53,963 bases of DNA from Opitutaceae bacterium (GCA_030693515.1 JAUYAK010000096.1:1-53963); one strand, 5' to 3'; counted from the first letter of the stretch, positions 1 through 8,974 are shown. Program-made: numbers and translations. Notes: a model not told the origin generated them from the letters alone.

Positions 1-15
1 CACTGGGCGCGTGCC

Positions 16-1266
16 TTATTTGGCTTTGAACTTACCCTTGAGCCAGGGCTCGCCGTAGACGTTGTCGAAGGACTTCACGATTTTGAACTGACCGTCAGCC
101 TTGGTCTCGCCGATGTAGACGTTCTTGGTGACGTGCATGTTCTTTTGCGTGGTGACCTTGCCACCAGGGCCGTCGAAGGAGAGGCCGCTCTTGTAGGCAG
201 CGCGGACCTTATCGACATCGAAGGAGCCGGCCTTCTCGACGGCGGCTTTCCAGAGGTAAACGCCGACGTAGGAGAGGACCATCGGGGAGCAGGTGACGCG
301 GCCTTCTTTGACGATGCCGGGGGTCTTGGTGGTCTTCAGCCAAGCTTGGAAGTCGGCGACGAACTTCTTGTTGGCGGGAGTGTTGATAGACTGGAAGTAG
401 GTCCAGCAACCGAGCTGACCGACGAGCTGCTTGGCAGGGAGGCCGCGGAATTCGTCTTCCGAGATGGAGAACGAGACGACGGGGCACTTTTCGGCGGAGA
501 GACCGGCGGCGGCATATTCTTTGAAGAAGGGAACGTTGGTGTCGCCGTTGAGGGTCGAGATCACGCAGGCGTCACCGGAGGCGGCGAACTGTTTGATTTC
601 GGAAACGATCTGCTGGTAGTCGGTGTGACCGAAGGGGGTGTATTTGCCGGCGGAGATGATCTTGCCGGACTCGTCCTTCTTGAAGCCGCCGCCGATGTTC
701 TCGAGTTTCACGCCCTTGCTGAGGAGATACTCGAGGAGCACGAGGTTCGTGGTCTGCGGATAAACGTAGTCAGAACCGAGGAGGTAGAACTTCTTTTTGC
801 CTTCGGCGAGGTAGTAGTCGACGGCGGGCGTGGCCTGCTGGTTAACGGCCTCGGCGGTGTAGGCGACGTTCTGGGATTCTTCTTCGCCCTCGTATTGGAC
901 GGGGTAGAAGAGGAGGCCGTTGTTCTTCTCGTAGACGGGAAGGACGGACTTGCGGGAGACGGAGGTCCAGCAGCCGAAGGTCACGGCGACCTTGTCCTGC
1001 TCAAGGAGCTGCTTGGCCTTTTCGGCAAAGAGCGGCCAGTTCGAGGCGCCGTCGACGACGACGGGCTCGATCTTTTTGCCGAGGACGCCGCCCTTGGCGT
1101 TAATCTCGTCGAAGGTGAAGAGCAGGATGTCGCGCAGCGAGGTTTCGCTGATGGCCATCGTGCCGGAGAGGGAGTGGAGGACGCCGACTTTGACGGTTTC
1201 GGCCGCGGAGGCCGAGCCGAGCGCGAGCGCGCCGGCAGCGAAGAGGGAGCTAATTTTATTAATCAT
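16..1266 (-). CDS. urtA: Urea ABC transporter substrate-binding protein UrtA
   Basis: Periplasmic binding protein that delivers urea to the UrtBCDE permease/ATPase. The 416-residue product opens with a signal peptide ending near ...GSASA, followed by [16 protein letters not shown], the usual UrtA mature N-terminus. [25 protein letters not shown] and [11 protein letters not shown] are family-typical stretches, and the whole length matches the type-1 periplasmic binding fold. I chose the ATG at 1266 because the upstream in-frame residues (start at 1323) are proline/arginine-rich and would precede the signal peptide. The permease and ATPase genes would lie downstream, beyond the left window edge. 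A porin gene lies 109 bp upstream in the same direction, so co-transcription is possible. Confidence 0.95.
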   Translation of the reverse strand: MINKISSLFAAGALALGSASAAETVKVGVLHSLSGTMAISETSLRDILLFTFDEINAKGGVLGKKIEPVVVDGASNWPLFAEKAKQLLEQDKVAVTFGCWTSVSRKSVLPVYEKNNGLLFYPVQYEGEEESQNVAYTAEAVNQQATPAVDYYLAEGKKKFYLLGSDYVYPQTTNLVLLEYLLSKGVKLENIGGGFKKDESGKIISAGKYTPFGHTDYQQIVSEIKQFAASGDACVISTLNGDTNVPFFKEYAAAGLSAEKCPVVSFSISEDEFRGLPAKQLVGQLGCWTYFQSINTPANKKFVADFQAWLKTTKTPGIVKEGRVTCSPMVLSYVGVYLWKAAVEKAGSFDVDKVRAAYKSGLSFDGPGGKVTTQKNMHVTKNVYIGETKADGQFKIVKSFDNVYGEPWLKGKFKAK

Positions 1267-1375
1267 GGTAGGAGGAATCGAAGATGGGGCGGCGGGGAGG
1301 CGAGGCGGAGCCGCGCGGCTCACCGCCGCATTTTTTCAGGAGTAACGGTGGAGGGAACGGCCAGTGACGGCCGGA

Positions 1376-2386
1376 TCAGAATTTGAACAGGCCCTGGATG
1401 CTGAAGATCGAGCCCGAGCCACCGCGGTCGAATTTGTTGTAGGTGTATTCGGTGCGGATCATCAGGTTGTCGGTGATCTTGAAGTTGGGGCCGACGGTGT
1501 AGCGCGTGGAATCACGGCCCGCGGTGCGGTCGCCGAGGTCCTCGCCGCTCACGCGGAAGACGGTCGAGACCTTGGGCGTGAACTGGTAGTTGAGGTAGGC
1601 ACCCCACGTGGTGCCCTTGGCGAAAGCGCCGCCGTTCTTGGAGAGGAACTCAAGGGCGACGGTGGCTTCCTTGGAGACCTTGTATTCGCCCCAGACGTTG
1701 AGGATGACCACGCTGTGGTTTTGGAAATTGCCCTTGGTGTCGTAGGCAAAGCCGGCCCAAAGCTTGAGATCACCGAGGCCGTTGGAGGTGACGTAACCCT
1801 CGAACCCCGCGTTGCTCTTCAACTCGCCATCACCCTTGTCGATGCCGTTGGGCGAGAAGACGGAATCCACCACGGCGAAGCCGTAGCCGATCTGTTTGTC
1901 GGCGTAGTCGAGACGCACGCCGCTGTGATAGGCCGGGATGCCGCCGAGCACGCCCACGGTCACACTGCCGTAGGTGACCTGGCTCATGCTGTCCGGATGG
2001 AAGGCCTCGTAGCCGAGGTAGCTGAGGAACTTGCCGGCCGTGACCGAGAAGCCACCGCCCGCATCGTAGGTCGCGTAAGCATCGAGCACGGTGAGTTCGT
2101 TGCGCATCACGCCGGCCGGGATGTTGGGGATGTAGAACAGGCTGACGTTGCCGGTGACGGGCTTGAGGTTGAAGGTGAAGAGCGTGCGGAGGGCGTCGGC
2201 GCTCGGCGTGCTCTTGGCCCCGTTGAACAGGGTGTCGCTGGAGGCGCCGCCGCTGGGCTTGAAATACTGGTAGCTGCCGGCGGCATAGCCGCTGATGGAC
2301 AGCGTGTCGTTAATCTTGATTTCGGCGAAGGCAGGGAGGGTAGCGGCGGCGGCGAGGGCCGCTGCGAGCGTGTGGCGTAGGTTCAT
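1376..2386 (-). CDS. Outer-membrane beta-barrel porin (BBP2/OmpL-like)
   Basis: Predicted outer-membrane channel of 336 residues. A signal peptide (MNLRHTLAAALAAAATLPAFA) precedes alternating beta strands rich in Gly/Tyr/aromatic residues, and the protein ends in phenylalanine (GLFKF), as barrel proteins handled by BamA usually do. The pattern fits the putative beta-barrel porin-2 (OmpL-like) family. I chose the ATG at 2386, where the signal peptide starts; the open frame continues to 2830 but upstream residues look like antisense noise. It sits just upstream of urtA in the same direction, so it may pass urea or another small solute into the periplasm. Substrate specificity is inference. Confidence 0.85.
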   Translation of the reverse strand: MNLRHTLAAALAAAATLPAFAEIKINDTLSISGYAAGSYQYFKPSGGASSDTLFNGAKSTPSADALRTLFTFNLKPVTGNVSLFYIPNIPAGVMRNELTVLDAYATYDAGGGFSVTAGKFLSYLGYEAFHPDSMSQVTYGSVTVGVLGGIPAYHSGVRLDYADKQIGYGFAVVDSVFSPNGIDKGDGELKSNAGFEGYVTSNGLGDLKLWAGFAYDTKGNFQNHSVVILNVWGEYKVSKEATVALEFLSKNGGAFAKGTTWGAYLNYQFTPKVSTVFRVSGEDLGDRTAGRDSTRYTVGPNFKITDNLMIRTEYTYNKFDRGGSGSIFSIQGLFKF

Positions 2387-2450
2387 TGGCTGGTATGGAG
2401 GGTTGTTGTATTGCCCGCCCGGGCATGGCCGGTTGGGTCCCTCGGATTTA

Positions 2451-2465
2451 GCAGCAACTTTGCCG
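2451..2465 (-). promoter_or_regulatory. Candidate sigma-54 promoter for the porin gene
   Basis: On the minus strand, GG and GC are separated by exactly 10 bases (CGGCAAAGTTGCTGCT), the spacing of -24/-12 elements, about 65 bp before the porin start codon. A nitrogen-controlled sigma-54 promoter would suit a urea-uptake locus. The match to the full consensus is only partial. Confidence 0.3.
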
Positions 2466-2498
2466 ACGGCGGCGTGTATGACATGGAACAGGCGTGTT

Positions 2499-2514
2499 TG
2501 GCCTGAATTCTGCA
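2499..2514 (+). promoter_or_regulatory. Candidate sigma-54 promoter for the TorF-like porin gene
   Basis: TGGCCTGAATTCTGCA contains GG-N10-GC, the -24/-12 spacing, 54 bp before the ATG at 2568. Together with the minus-strand element at 2451-2465 it would make a divergent sigma-54 pair in the 181-bp intergenic region. Only motif spacing supports it. Confidence 0.35.
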
Positions 2515-2567
2515 CATGCAATCCAGCAATCTCGCTCATGCGGGATTCCGAACTGTTCAACCTAACC

Positions 2568-3359
2568 ATGAAAAACAAACTCCTCCTCGCGACCCTCGCC
2601 GTCTTGGCCCTGGGTGCTTCCAGCGGCTTGCGCGCCCAGGCCCCGGCTCCGGCCGCGGCGCCTAGTTCCTCGTGGACGATCACGCCCGCGGTCGTCTCGC
2701 AATACATGCTCCGCGGCGTCCGCCTGGGCGGCCTCTCGGCCCAGCCCGTCATCGAATACACCTCGGGTCCGGTCACCGCCGGCCTCTGGAACAACATCCC
2801 CCTCGCGGATCGCGTGCCCGGCCAATCCAACCCCGAGATCGATCCGTATGCCTCCTACACGATGGAGCTGGCCAAGGACCTCACGTTCCAGCCCGGCTTC
2901 ATCCTCTATCTCTACCCGGCCGCGCGCAAAAAAGACGGCTTCTACAAGATGACGTTCGAGCCCAGCGTGGCGCTCAACTACACCATCGAGGGCATCAAGC
3001 TCACGCCGAAGCTCTATTACGACACCGTGCTGAAGCAGACGCTCATCGAAGGCTCCGTCGCCTATTCCGTGCCGCTCAAGGAAATCGGCACCGAGCTCTC
3101 CTTCCTCGGCCAGTGGGGCACCTTCAAGGCCAAGGACATCCTGGAGAACAGCTCCCCCGCCACCAAGAACTGGGGCGAATACTGGCTCGCCGGCGTCACG
3201 CTGCCCTTCCAGCTCGACAAGCAGTCCAAGCTCTCGGTCGGCTGGGCCTACACCAAGGGCCGCGATAATTTCCTGAAGACCGGCAACGCCCCGAAGTCCG
3301 TCAACACCTCCGCCGTCGGTCGCGGGGTGGTTACGGTCGCCTACTCGTTCTCGCTCTGA
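2568..3359 (+). CDS. TorF family putative porin
   Basis: Predicted outer-membrane protein of 263 residues. A signal peptide (MKNKLLLATLAVLALGASSG, then LRAQ) is followed by a Pro/Ala linker and the motif VSQYMLRGVRLGG, typical of the TorF/TIGR02001 group ('...v.Sdy.fRGis.s...'). Tyr/Gly-rich beta strands continue to a C-terminal YSFSL, ending in a hydrophobic barrel strand. The ATG at 2568 was chosen because the signal peptide begins there, although the frame is open from 2295. It is divergent from the other porin, which suggests joint regulation. Transported solute is unknown. Confidence 0.85.
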   Translation: MKNKLLLATLAVLALGASSGLRAQAPAPAAAPSSSWTITPAVVSQYMLRGVRLGGLSAQPVIEYTSGPVTAGLWNNIPLADRVPGQSNPEIDPYASYTMELAKDLTFQPGFILYLYPAARKKDGFYKMTFEPSVALNYTIEGIKLTPKLYYDTVLKQTLIEGSVAYSVPLKEIGTELSFLGQWGTFKAKDILENSSPATKNWGEYWLAGVTLPFQLDKQSKLSVGWAYTKGRDNFLKTGNAPKSVNTSAVGRGVVTVAYSFSL

Positions 3360-3394
3360 GCCAGGCCTGATTTCCGGTGCTGGCGCACCGGCGC

Positions 3395-3432
3395 AACAGC
3401 CCGCGCGATTTCGCGCGGGCTGTTTTGTTTTT
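3395..3432 (+). terminator. Intrinsic terminator after the TorF-like porin gene
   Basis: A perfect 14-bp stem (3395-3408 pairs with 3411-3424, core AACAGCCCGCGCGA) closes on a 2-base gap and runs into a T-rich tract (TTTTGTTTTT). It lies 35 bp after the porin stop and just before argC. Confidence 0.85.
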
Positions 3433-3472
3433 CTCGTTGCGGGTCGCGACGCGATCCCTCGCCTTTGCGCCC

Positions 3473-4498
3473 ATGAAAGTCGGCATCGTCGGCGCCTCCG
3501 GTTACTCCGGCGAGGTGCTCGTGAAACTCCTCCTCAGCCATCCGCGCGTCACGCTGGCGGTCGTCACCTCCCGCACGCACGCGGGCAAGCCCCTCGCGGC
3601 CGTCATTCCCGCCGTGCGCGGCGCCGATCGCGGCCTGACCTTCTCCGATTCTGATCCGGCCGCACTCGCCGCCAGCGACATCGATCTTTTCTTCCTCGCG
3701 CTGCCGCACGGCGCCGCGGCCACCTACGCCAAGGCCCTCGTCGCCGCCGGCAAGCGGGTGATCGATCTCAGCGCCGACTTCCGCATCGCCGACCTCGCCA
3801 CCTACCAGAAATACTACGGCGACCACCACGCGCCCGAACTGCTCCCCAGCGCGCGCTTCGTGCTGCCCGAGCTCACGCCGCCCGATTGGAAAGCCACGGC
3901 CAAGCTCATCGCCGCTCCTGGCTGCTATCCGACGAGCATCCTCGTGCCCCTCGTGCCGTTACTGAAGGCCGGCATCGTCACGCGCGAGCACATCGTCGTG
4001 AACAGCTACAGTGGCGTCAGCGGCGCCGGCAAGAAAGCCGAGGAGGCCTACCTCTTCTGCGAACGCGCGGAGAGCATCAAGGCCTACGGCCTCGTGAAGC
4101 ACCGCCACCTCGCCGAGGTCGAGGAGCAGCTCGCGCTGCACACCGGCGCGAAGACCATCCTCCAGTTCAACCCGCACCTCGCGCCCATGCGCCGCGGCAT
4201 CGCGACGACCATCACCGTGCCCGCCGCGGCCGGCGCGACCATCGAGACGCTCTACGCCGCGTGGCGAGGCGCCTATGCCGGCCGGCCCTTTGTGCAGATG
4301 CTCACGAGCGGCGAAACACCTGACACCGCGCACGTCGTCGGCACCAACCGCGTGGACATGTCCGCGGTCCACGATCCGCGCACCGGCAATTTCGTGATCA
4401 CCGCCGCCGAGGACAACCTCGTGAAAGGCGCCAGCGGCCAAGCCGTGCAGATCATGAACCTGTGGTGCGGGTTTGAGGAGACGGCCGGGCTGGTCTGA
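3473..4498 (+). CDS. argC: N-acetyl-gamma-glutamyl-phosphate reductase
   Basis: Third enzyme of arginine synthesis: NADPH-dependent reduction of N-acetylglutamyl phosphate to the semialdehyde, in the cytoplasm. The 341-residue product starts with MKVGIVGASGYSGEVLVKLL, the dinucleotide-binding glycine motif of type-1 ArgC. The catalytic cysteine is in APGCYPTS (Cys151), and a conserved histidine lies in KHRHLAEVEEQL (about residue 210). Length is normal. The ATG at 3473 gives the canonical N-terminus; longer in-frame starts would add an unlikely leader. A strong terminator precedes it, so it has its own promoter. No other arg genes are adjacent. Confidence 0.96.
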   Translation: MKVGIVGASGYSGEVLVKLLLSHPRVTLAVVTSRTHAGKPLAAVIPAVRGADRGLTFSDSDPAALAASDIDLFFLALPHGAAATYAKALVAAGKRVIDLSADFRIADLATYQKYYGDHHAPELLPSARFVLPELTPPDWKATAKLIAAPGCYPTSILVPLVPLLKAGIVTREHIVVNSYSGVSGAGKKAEEAYLFCERAESIKAYGLVKHRHLAEVEEQLALHTGAKTILQFNPHLAPMRRGIATTITVPAAAGATIETLYAAWRGAYAGRPFVQMLTSGETPDTAHVVGTNRVDMSAVHDPRTGNFVITAAEDNLVKGASGQAVQIMNLWCGFEETAGLV

Positions 4499-4505
4499 GC
4501 CGGGG

Positions 4506-4910
4506 CTAAGCCGCCGGCCGCTGCTCGGCCGCGTCGATCACGATGTCCGATCGCTCCAGCTCGGCGCGCACCGGATCTAGGAAACGCGCCTCCAGCTCGC
4601 TCAGTTCAAAGGTGAATTCGAGTTCCTCGCTGCACGTGACAAAGACCACCACCTCCGCGAGGTCGCGCACGTCCTCATCGGTGAAATGCTCCTCGATCAG
4701 CGACTGGCGGCCGTCGAGCGCGGTCAACGTGGCGCAGAAACGATCGTTGGCCGGATCCGCGGAGCGCAGCGTCACCCAGCCGCCGAGCCGGGCGCGCGCG
4801 ATGCGCGCGACGCACGTGGTGAGCGTGACATGGGCAAACGCGATGTGAGCCAGGCGCAACTGCCGAAGCAGGACCGGGCGTTGGGCAAGCAAGGTCGATA
4901 GTTTGTGCAT
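4506..4910 (-). CDS. Hypothetical protein, 134 aa
   Basis: I do not recognise this gene. The 134-residue product begins MHKLSTLLAQRPVLLRQLRL and has no signal peptide or membrane segment. The second half is strongly acidic (EEHFTDEDVRDLAEVVVFV, then SEELEFTFELSELEARFLDP), which reads like a soluble alpha/beta protein. The stop lies 7 bp from the convergent argC stop. The frame is preferred over overlapping ones because of its plausible hydrophobic/charged pattern and isolated position. Function cannot be inferred. Confidence 0.6.
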   Translation of the reverse strand: MHKLSTLLAQRPVLLRQLRLAHIAFAHVTLTTCVARIARARLGGWVTLRSADPANDRFCATLTALDGRQSLIEEHFTDEDVRDLAEVVVFVTCSEELEFTFELSELEARFLDPVRAELERSDIVIDAAEQRPAA

Positions 4911-5227
4911 GGGAACGGGTGCGGCGGGCGACGCCGCGGTTGAAGGTTAAACAACGCTGCAGACGGTTGCGGTCTGGTGGTGGCCATCAGCGCCACCTGT
5001 CCGGAGAAAAACCTGACCCTGTGGGCTAGAACACTGTCACGGACGGGCTGACTCGCTTACGGCTGTCACCGATTGGTCTCACGGTCGGACTCAAATCACG
5101 AACTCCAAGGAAGCGTGCATCTGAAAGCTGACGGGACTGGAGTGACATCATGCACCGCTCACCCGAGGCGGGGGCAAGTTTTTTTTCGACCCCGGTGACC
5201 GGGCCTTTCCGGCCGCCGGTCAAGCGC
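4911..5227. other. Intergenic stretch with no supported gene
   Basis: About 317 bp between the hypothetical gene and the TPR gene. A possible short minus-strand frame (5026-5223) has no convincing protein features. It presumably contains the promoter of the 134-aa gene, but I see no clear -35/-10 or structured RNA. Confidence 0.5.
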
Positions 5228-6466
5228 TCAGCGCGACCGCGAAGTCAGCACGTTGGCCAGCACCTGGAAGCCGATAAAGCCGATCACGAACACATTCGCC
5301 AGCGCGAGCGCGGTTTCCGTCTCGGCAAACGCCGCCCCCGCCGCGCAGGCCGCCAGCGCGGCCGTGGCGGCGAGAAGGATCTTTCGCGCGCGTCCCGTGC
5401 GCGCAAACGTCGCCGCCACGCAGATCGAGATCACGGCAAACGCCACGACGCCCAGCAGCGCCAAATCGTCGCCGGTCGCAATCAAGGCTCCGAGGGAGAC
5501 CAGCGCCGCCGCCAGCACCGTGCCGAAGCAGGCCGCGGCCAGCCGTTGATCGCGCGTCAGCACATGCCGCCCGAACCGATCGAAGCAGAGCAGCAGGTTG
5601 AACATCGGCTGCGCCGTCCACGAAAGATAGATGAAGGCGTAGAAGAGCCCCAGCAGCGGCCACCACAGCCAGTTGAGCCCCGGCTGCGTGCGCGCGAGCG
5701 CCCGCATCGCGGAGTTGCCGAAGAAGATGCCGAGGATGAACGCCCACTGAAAGCGCGCCGACTGCCGTCCCATCCAGAGGAAATACGCCAGCATCAGGCG
5801 GTAGATCGGGTTGCGCGCCTTCAGCGCCTCCAGCATGCCGTCGCGCGCATATTCCAGCTCGGGGTCGAGGCGCAGCGCTTCGCGGAAATGTTCCTGCGCC
5901 TTTTTCGGCTGGTTGCGGTGTAGCTGGTTCCAGCCTTGGTTGGCGTGGGAAAACGCGTCGTCCGGTGCGCGGTCGAGCGCGTAGTCCACCGACTCCATCG
6001 CCTCGGACTTGCGCCCGAGCCGCACGAGCGCCATCGCGCGCAGATTGGCTGCGCCCACGTGCTCGGGGTTGAGCGCGAGCGCCTGCTCCGCCGCCTCAAG
6101 CGCCGGCGGCCACTTGCCGCGGCCCAGCTCAATCGAGGCAAGGAGCGCGAAATGATCCGCATCGGCGGGATCGAGGCGGATGGCCTCGTGGACGGCGGCG
6201 AGCGCTTCGTCGTGGCGGCCCGTCTCGCGCAGCACGTGCGCGTGAACGTTGTGCAGGAAGGGCTCGTCGGGCGCGAGGCCCACGGCCTGCCGCGCGGCGT
6301 CGAGGGCCGTGTCGCGTTTCGACTGCTGCAGGCGGCTGAGCGCGAGCAGTGCGAGCGCCTGCGGATCGTCGGGCTGCTGCGCGAGGGCGAGCATCGACTC
6401 GCGCTCGGCGTCGGCCGGCCGGGACTGCGCGAGCAGAAGCTGGGCGCGTGAGAGGTGCGCGCTCAT
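5228..6466 (-). CDS. TPR-repeat membrane protein
   Basis: A 412-residue protein with an N-terminal tetratricopeptide array (about residues 1-235; for example ALALLALSRLQQSKRDTALD and HANQGWNQLHRNQPKKAQEH) followed by about five hydrophobic helices (about 255-405). The array therefore faces the cytoplasm or periplasm and is anchored by the C-terminal membrane block. I chose the ATG at 6466 (MSAHLSRAQLLLAQ); the frame extends upstream only through a short repeat element at 6476-6566. The gene follows, in the same direction, a soluble AAA+ protein that also carries TPR-like helices, so the two may form one assembly. Exact function is unknown. Confidence 0.8.
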   Translation of the reverse strand: MSAHLSRAQLLLAQSRPADAERESMLALAQQPDDPQALALLALSRLQQSKRDTALDAARQAVGLAPDEPFLHNVHAHVLRETGRHDEALAAVHEAIRLDPADADHFALLASIELGRGKWPPALEAAEQALALNPEHVGAANLRAMALVRLGRKSEAMESVDYALDRAPDDAFSHANQGWNQLHRNQPKKAQEHFREALRLDPELEYARDGMLEALKARNPIYRLMLAYFLWMGRQSARFQWAFILGIFFGNSAMRALARTQPGLNWLWWPLLGLFYAFIYLSWTAQPMFNLLLCFDRFGRHVLTRDQRLAAACFGTVLAAALVSLGALIATGDDLALLGVVAFAVISICVAATFARTGRARKILLAATAALAACAAGAAFAETETALALANVFVIGFIGFQVLANVLTSRSR

Positions 6467-6475
6467 CGGCTTTGA

Positions 6476-6566
6476 TTTGTCATTGCGAGGGAGGCTCGGC
6501 GACCGCGGAAATCCAGCTTGAATCCCGGATGGATGGCCGCGTCGCTGCGCTCCTCGCCATGACAAA
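6476..6566. repeat. MITE-like repeat with inverted ends
   Basis: A 91-bp element bounded by TTTGTCATTGCGAGG and its inverted copy CCTCGCCATGACAAA (14 of 15 matching). The interior has further self-complementary blocks. This type of intergenic repeat, translating to peptides such as 'EERSDAAIHPG' and 'SLAMTN', is known from many bacteria. It sits between the AAA+ gene and the TPR membrane gene. Confidence 0.75.
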
Positions 6567-6584
6567 CCGGGAAAAGGGGCGCGC

Positions 6585-8021
6585 TCATTTCGAAAGCTTC
6601 AGGTAGGCCAGGATGTCGTCGTAGAGCCCGCTCTGGTTGGCGTAGAGCGCGTGGTTGCGCGCGGTCTGGAACCAGTCGCTCACGGTCGGCTTGTGCCGCT
6701 TGATCGCGTCGAGCAGATCGCGCGTCGTAATCGCCTGGAGCGAGCCGGCCTTCATGGCCTCGCGGAGCTTGGCCTCGACCGCCACGTCGATCACGGCTTT
6801 GAGGTCCGCCCCGGAGAAGCCGTCGCTCTTCTTCGCGAGCGTATCGAAATCGATCTCGCCGGTGGGCTTGCCCTGGAGGGTGAGCTGCAGGATCGAGGCG
6901 CGCGCGGGGGCGTCGGGCGGTGGCACGAAGAGGATGCGGTCGAAGCGCCCGGGCCGGCGAAACGCGGGATCGAGGTGCCAGGGCGCGTTGGTGGCGGCGA
7001 GGATGAGCACGCCTTCGTTGGACGAGGTGACGCCGTCGAGCTCCGAGAGGAACTGGTTGATGATCTGGCGGCCGCCGCTCTTGAGCATGTCGGTGCGGTT
7101 CGCGCCGAGGGCATCCACTTCGTCGAAGAACAGCACGCAGGGCCGGTGCGCGCGCGCCTGCGCGAAGATGCCGTGCAGGTTTTTTTCGCTCTGCCCGATC
7201 CACATGTCGAGGACGTCGCTGATGCCGACGGAGAGAAAGCCGGCGCTCACCTCGCCGGCGGTCGCGCGGGCGAGAAAGGTCTTCCCGCAGCCTGGCGGCC
7301 CATACATGAGAATGCCGCCGCCGATTTTTTTCCCGTAGGCCTTGAAGAGGTCCGGCTGCTGGAGCGGGAGGATGATCTTCATCCGCACCTCCTCCTTCAC
7401 GGCCTCCATGCCGCCGACATCCGCAAAGGTCGTCGTGGGTTTCTCGGGCTCCTCTGCGGTGCGCGACTCGCCGGGCAGATCGCCGGCGGGCAGACGCTCG
7501 CGGGTTTCCTCGTCGCGGTCCTGGTCGCCGAAATTGAACGACGGCGTCTCCGGCTCCGGCGCGGGCGCCGCGGGCTTCGGGAGCTGCGGGGCGGGGCGGA
7601 CGGGGAGAAATTCGCCGAGACTCTTTTCAAGCCCGCGATCGGCGAGGCTGGCGTCGGCCTCGCGCGCGCGGGCGTATTGCCGGGCGGCGAGGCGCGGCTC
7701 GCCGGCGTGGAGGGCGAGGCGGGCGTGGAGAATCAGGGCGCGCGGATCAGCGGTGTCGCCCTTGACCATGTCCTCGACGATGACGAGGGCCGGGCCGTGC
7801 TTGCCCTGCGCGAAAAACGCCGCGGCGAGCCCGAGCTTCGCACCGGTGTGTCGCGGCTCGAGGGCGAGGGCGCGCTTGCAGAGCACCTCGGCAACCGCAA
7901 AGCCGCCGCTGCGCAGCACGGTCTCGGCGACGTGCAGGAGCAGCGGCAGGTTGTCCGGCGCAAGGCTCAGCGCCTCGCGGAGCGCAGGCGGAACCAGCGG
8001 GGAATCGAGCGGATCGGACAT
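6585..8021 (-). CDS. TPR-AAA+ ATPase (classic AAA, FtsH/SpoVK-like)
   Basis: A 478-residue ATPase. Residues 1-140 are TPR-like helices, residues 150-195 an acidic Pro-rich linker, and the rest a classic AAA module beginning FADVGGMEAVKEEV. Walker A is GPPGCGKTF, Walker B VLFFDEVDAL, and the second region of homology ATNAPWHLDPAFRRPGRFDR carries the arginine fingers. It has no protease domain and no membrane helix. The ATG at 8021 (MSDPLDSPLVPP) is preferred over one three codons earlier. It is followed after about 118 bp, in which a repeat element sits, by the TPR membrane protein. A role as an ATP-driven remodelling or unfolding factor is inferred from the family. Confidence 0.88.
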   Translation of the reverse strand: MSDPLDSPLVPPALREALSLAPDNLPLLLHVAETVLRSGGFAVAEVLCKRALALEPRHTGAKLGLAAAFFAQGKHGPALVIVEDMVKGDTADPRALILHARLALHAGEPRLAARQYARAREADASLADRGLEKSLGEFLPVRPAPQLPKPAAPAPEPETPSFNFGDQDRDEETRERLPAGDLPGESRTAEEPEKPTTTFADVGGMEAVKEEVRMKIILPLQQPDLFKAYGKKIGGGILMYGPPGCGKTFLARATAGEVSAGFLSVGISDVLDMWIGQSEKNLHGIFAQARAHRPCVLFFDEVDALGANRTDMLKSGGRQIINQFLSELDGVTSSNEGVLILAATNAPWHLDPAFRRPGRFDRILFVPPPDAPARASILQLTLQGKPTGEIDFDTLAKKSDGFSGADLKAVIDVAVEAKLREAMKAGSLQAITTRDLLDAIKRHKPTVSDWFQTARNHALYANQSGLYDDILAYLKLSK

Positions 8022-8058
8022 TCCGCGCAATCAAGCGCGCGTGGCGGACAGCGCCGAG

Positions 8059-8496
8059 CTATTTTTTCTTCGTGGTTTCCGCCGCCGAACCGGCGGCGGG
8101 CGCGTCGGCGGCGCGCACGGGGAGCCCCGCGGCCTGCCAGTCTCTGAGGCTGCCGACACTCGCGGCCTTTACGCCCTGGGCGTTGAGCGCGGCCGCGACG
8201 GCGCCGGCGCGGCCGCCGGAGCGGCAGTAGGTGATGACCTGCTTGTCGCCGACCTTCGCGAGAAAATCCTTCCACTCCTTCTGCGCGCCATCGAAGTCGC
8301 TCTTCGGCAGATGCAGCGCGGGGGCGGCGAGGCCGGTCTCCTGGCACTCGGCGGCTTCGCGCACATCGACGAGCACGGCCTTGCCGGACGCGACCAGCTT
8401 GGCGGCGTCTTGCGGTGTGATCTTCGGGGCGGCGTCGGCAGCAAACGCGGCGAGGGCGGGGGCAAGCAGGAGGGAAACAAGGTGACGGAGTTTCAT
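8059..8496 (-). CDS. Exported rhodanese-like protein
   Basis: A 145-residue protein with a signal peptide (MKLRHLVSLLLAPALAAFA) and one rhodanese domain. VLVDVREAAECQETG and the active-site loop YCRSGGRAGA, with the sulfur-carrying cysteine, are clear. It would act in the periplasm in sulfur transfer or as a thiol protein; the substrate is unknown. The ATG at 8496 is chosen because the signal peptide starts there. It lies 37 bp upstream of the TPR-AAA+ gene in the same direction, though co-function is doubtful. Confidence 0.85.
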   Translation of the reverse strand: MKLRHLVSLLLAPALAAFAADAAPKITPQDAAKLVASGKAVLVDVREAAECQETGLAAPALHLPKSDFDGAQKEWKDFLAKVGDKQVITYCRSGGRAGAVAAALNAQGVKAASVGSLRDWQAAGLPVRAADAPAAGSAAETTKKK

Positions 8497-8560
8497 GGCG
8501 AAAGGGAAAGCTGGCCGACTTTTCCGGCGAGGCAAGGCGGCCGGCGTGATTGGCTGTGGT

Positions 8561-8974
8561 TCAGAACGGCGTGATGAGGGAAATGGTCTGGTGGCGATGC
8601 CGGCGATAGACGTGGAAATCGCGATCCAGCGTCCATACCACGCTGTCGCCGTGAATTTCTGACATGCGCACGAGGCAGGCGTCGGCAAACGACATCGGCA
8701 TCTCACGGTAGCGGCGCATCAGGTCCCGCACGGCCCGGTATTCGGCGTGCAGATCGAAGTCGCTGCGGAGGAACCCGGATTCGATCAGCGCGAACAGGGT
8801 GCCCGTGTCGTGTCCCACGCGCTTCAACAGAAACAGGGACTCGGTGATCACCGCATCGCACGTCAGCACGATAGCCGGTGCGGACTTCGCCTGTTCTACG
8901 GACCACGGATGCATGGATTCGTTGGCCGTTAGCAGCGCCACCAAGGGCCCCGTGTCCGCGAGCCAGACCTTCAC
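8561..8974 (-). CDS. vapC: PIN-domain toxin (VapC family)
   Basis: A 137-residue PIN-domain ribonuclease. LADTGPLVALL gives the first catalytic aspartate, ITES the acidic second motif, SFADACLVRM the third, and TLDRDFHVYR the last. Length is typical. The start codon is GTG at 8974, and it overlaps the stop of the upstream antitoxin (GTGA), which is the usual antitoxin-first order. As known for the family, the toxin cleaves tRNA, rRNA or mRNA when freed from its antitoxin. The cleavage target cannot be told from the sequence. Confidence 0.88.
   Translation of the reverse strand: MKVWLADTGPLVALLTANESMHPWSVEQAKSAPAIVLTCDAVITESLFLLKRVGHDTGTLFALIESGFLRSDFDLHAEYRAVRDLMRRYREMPMSFADACLVRMSEIHGDSVVWTLDRDFHVYRRHRHQTISLITPF

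Noticed and set aside
133-1386. Plus-strand frame opposite urtA
   Set aside because: urtA is unambiguous; this frame has no plausible domains.
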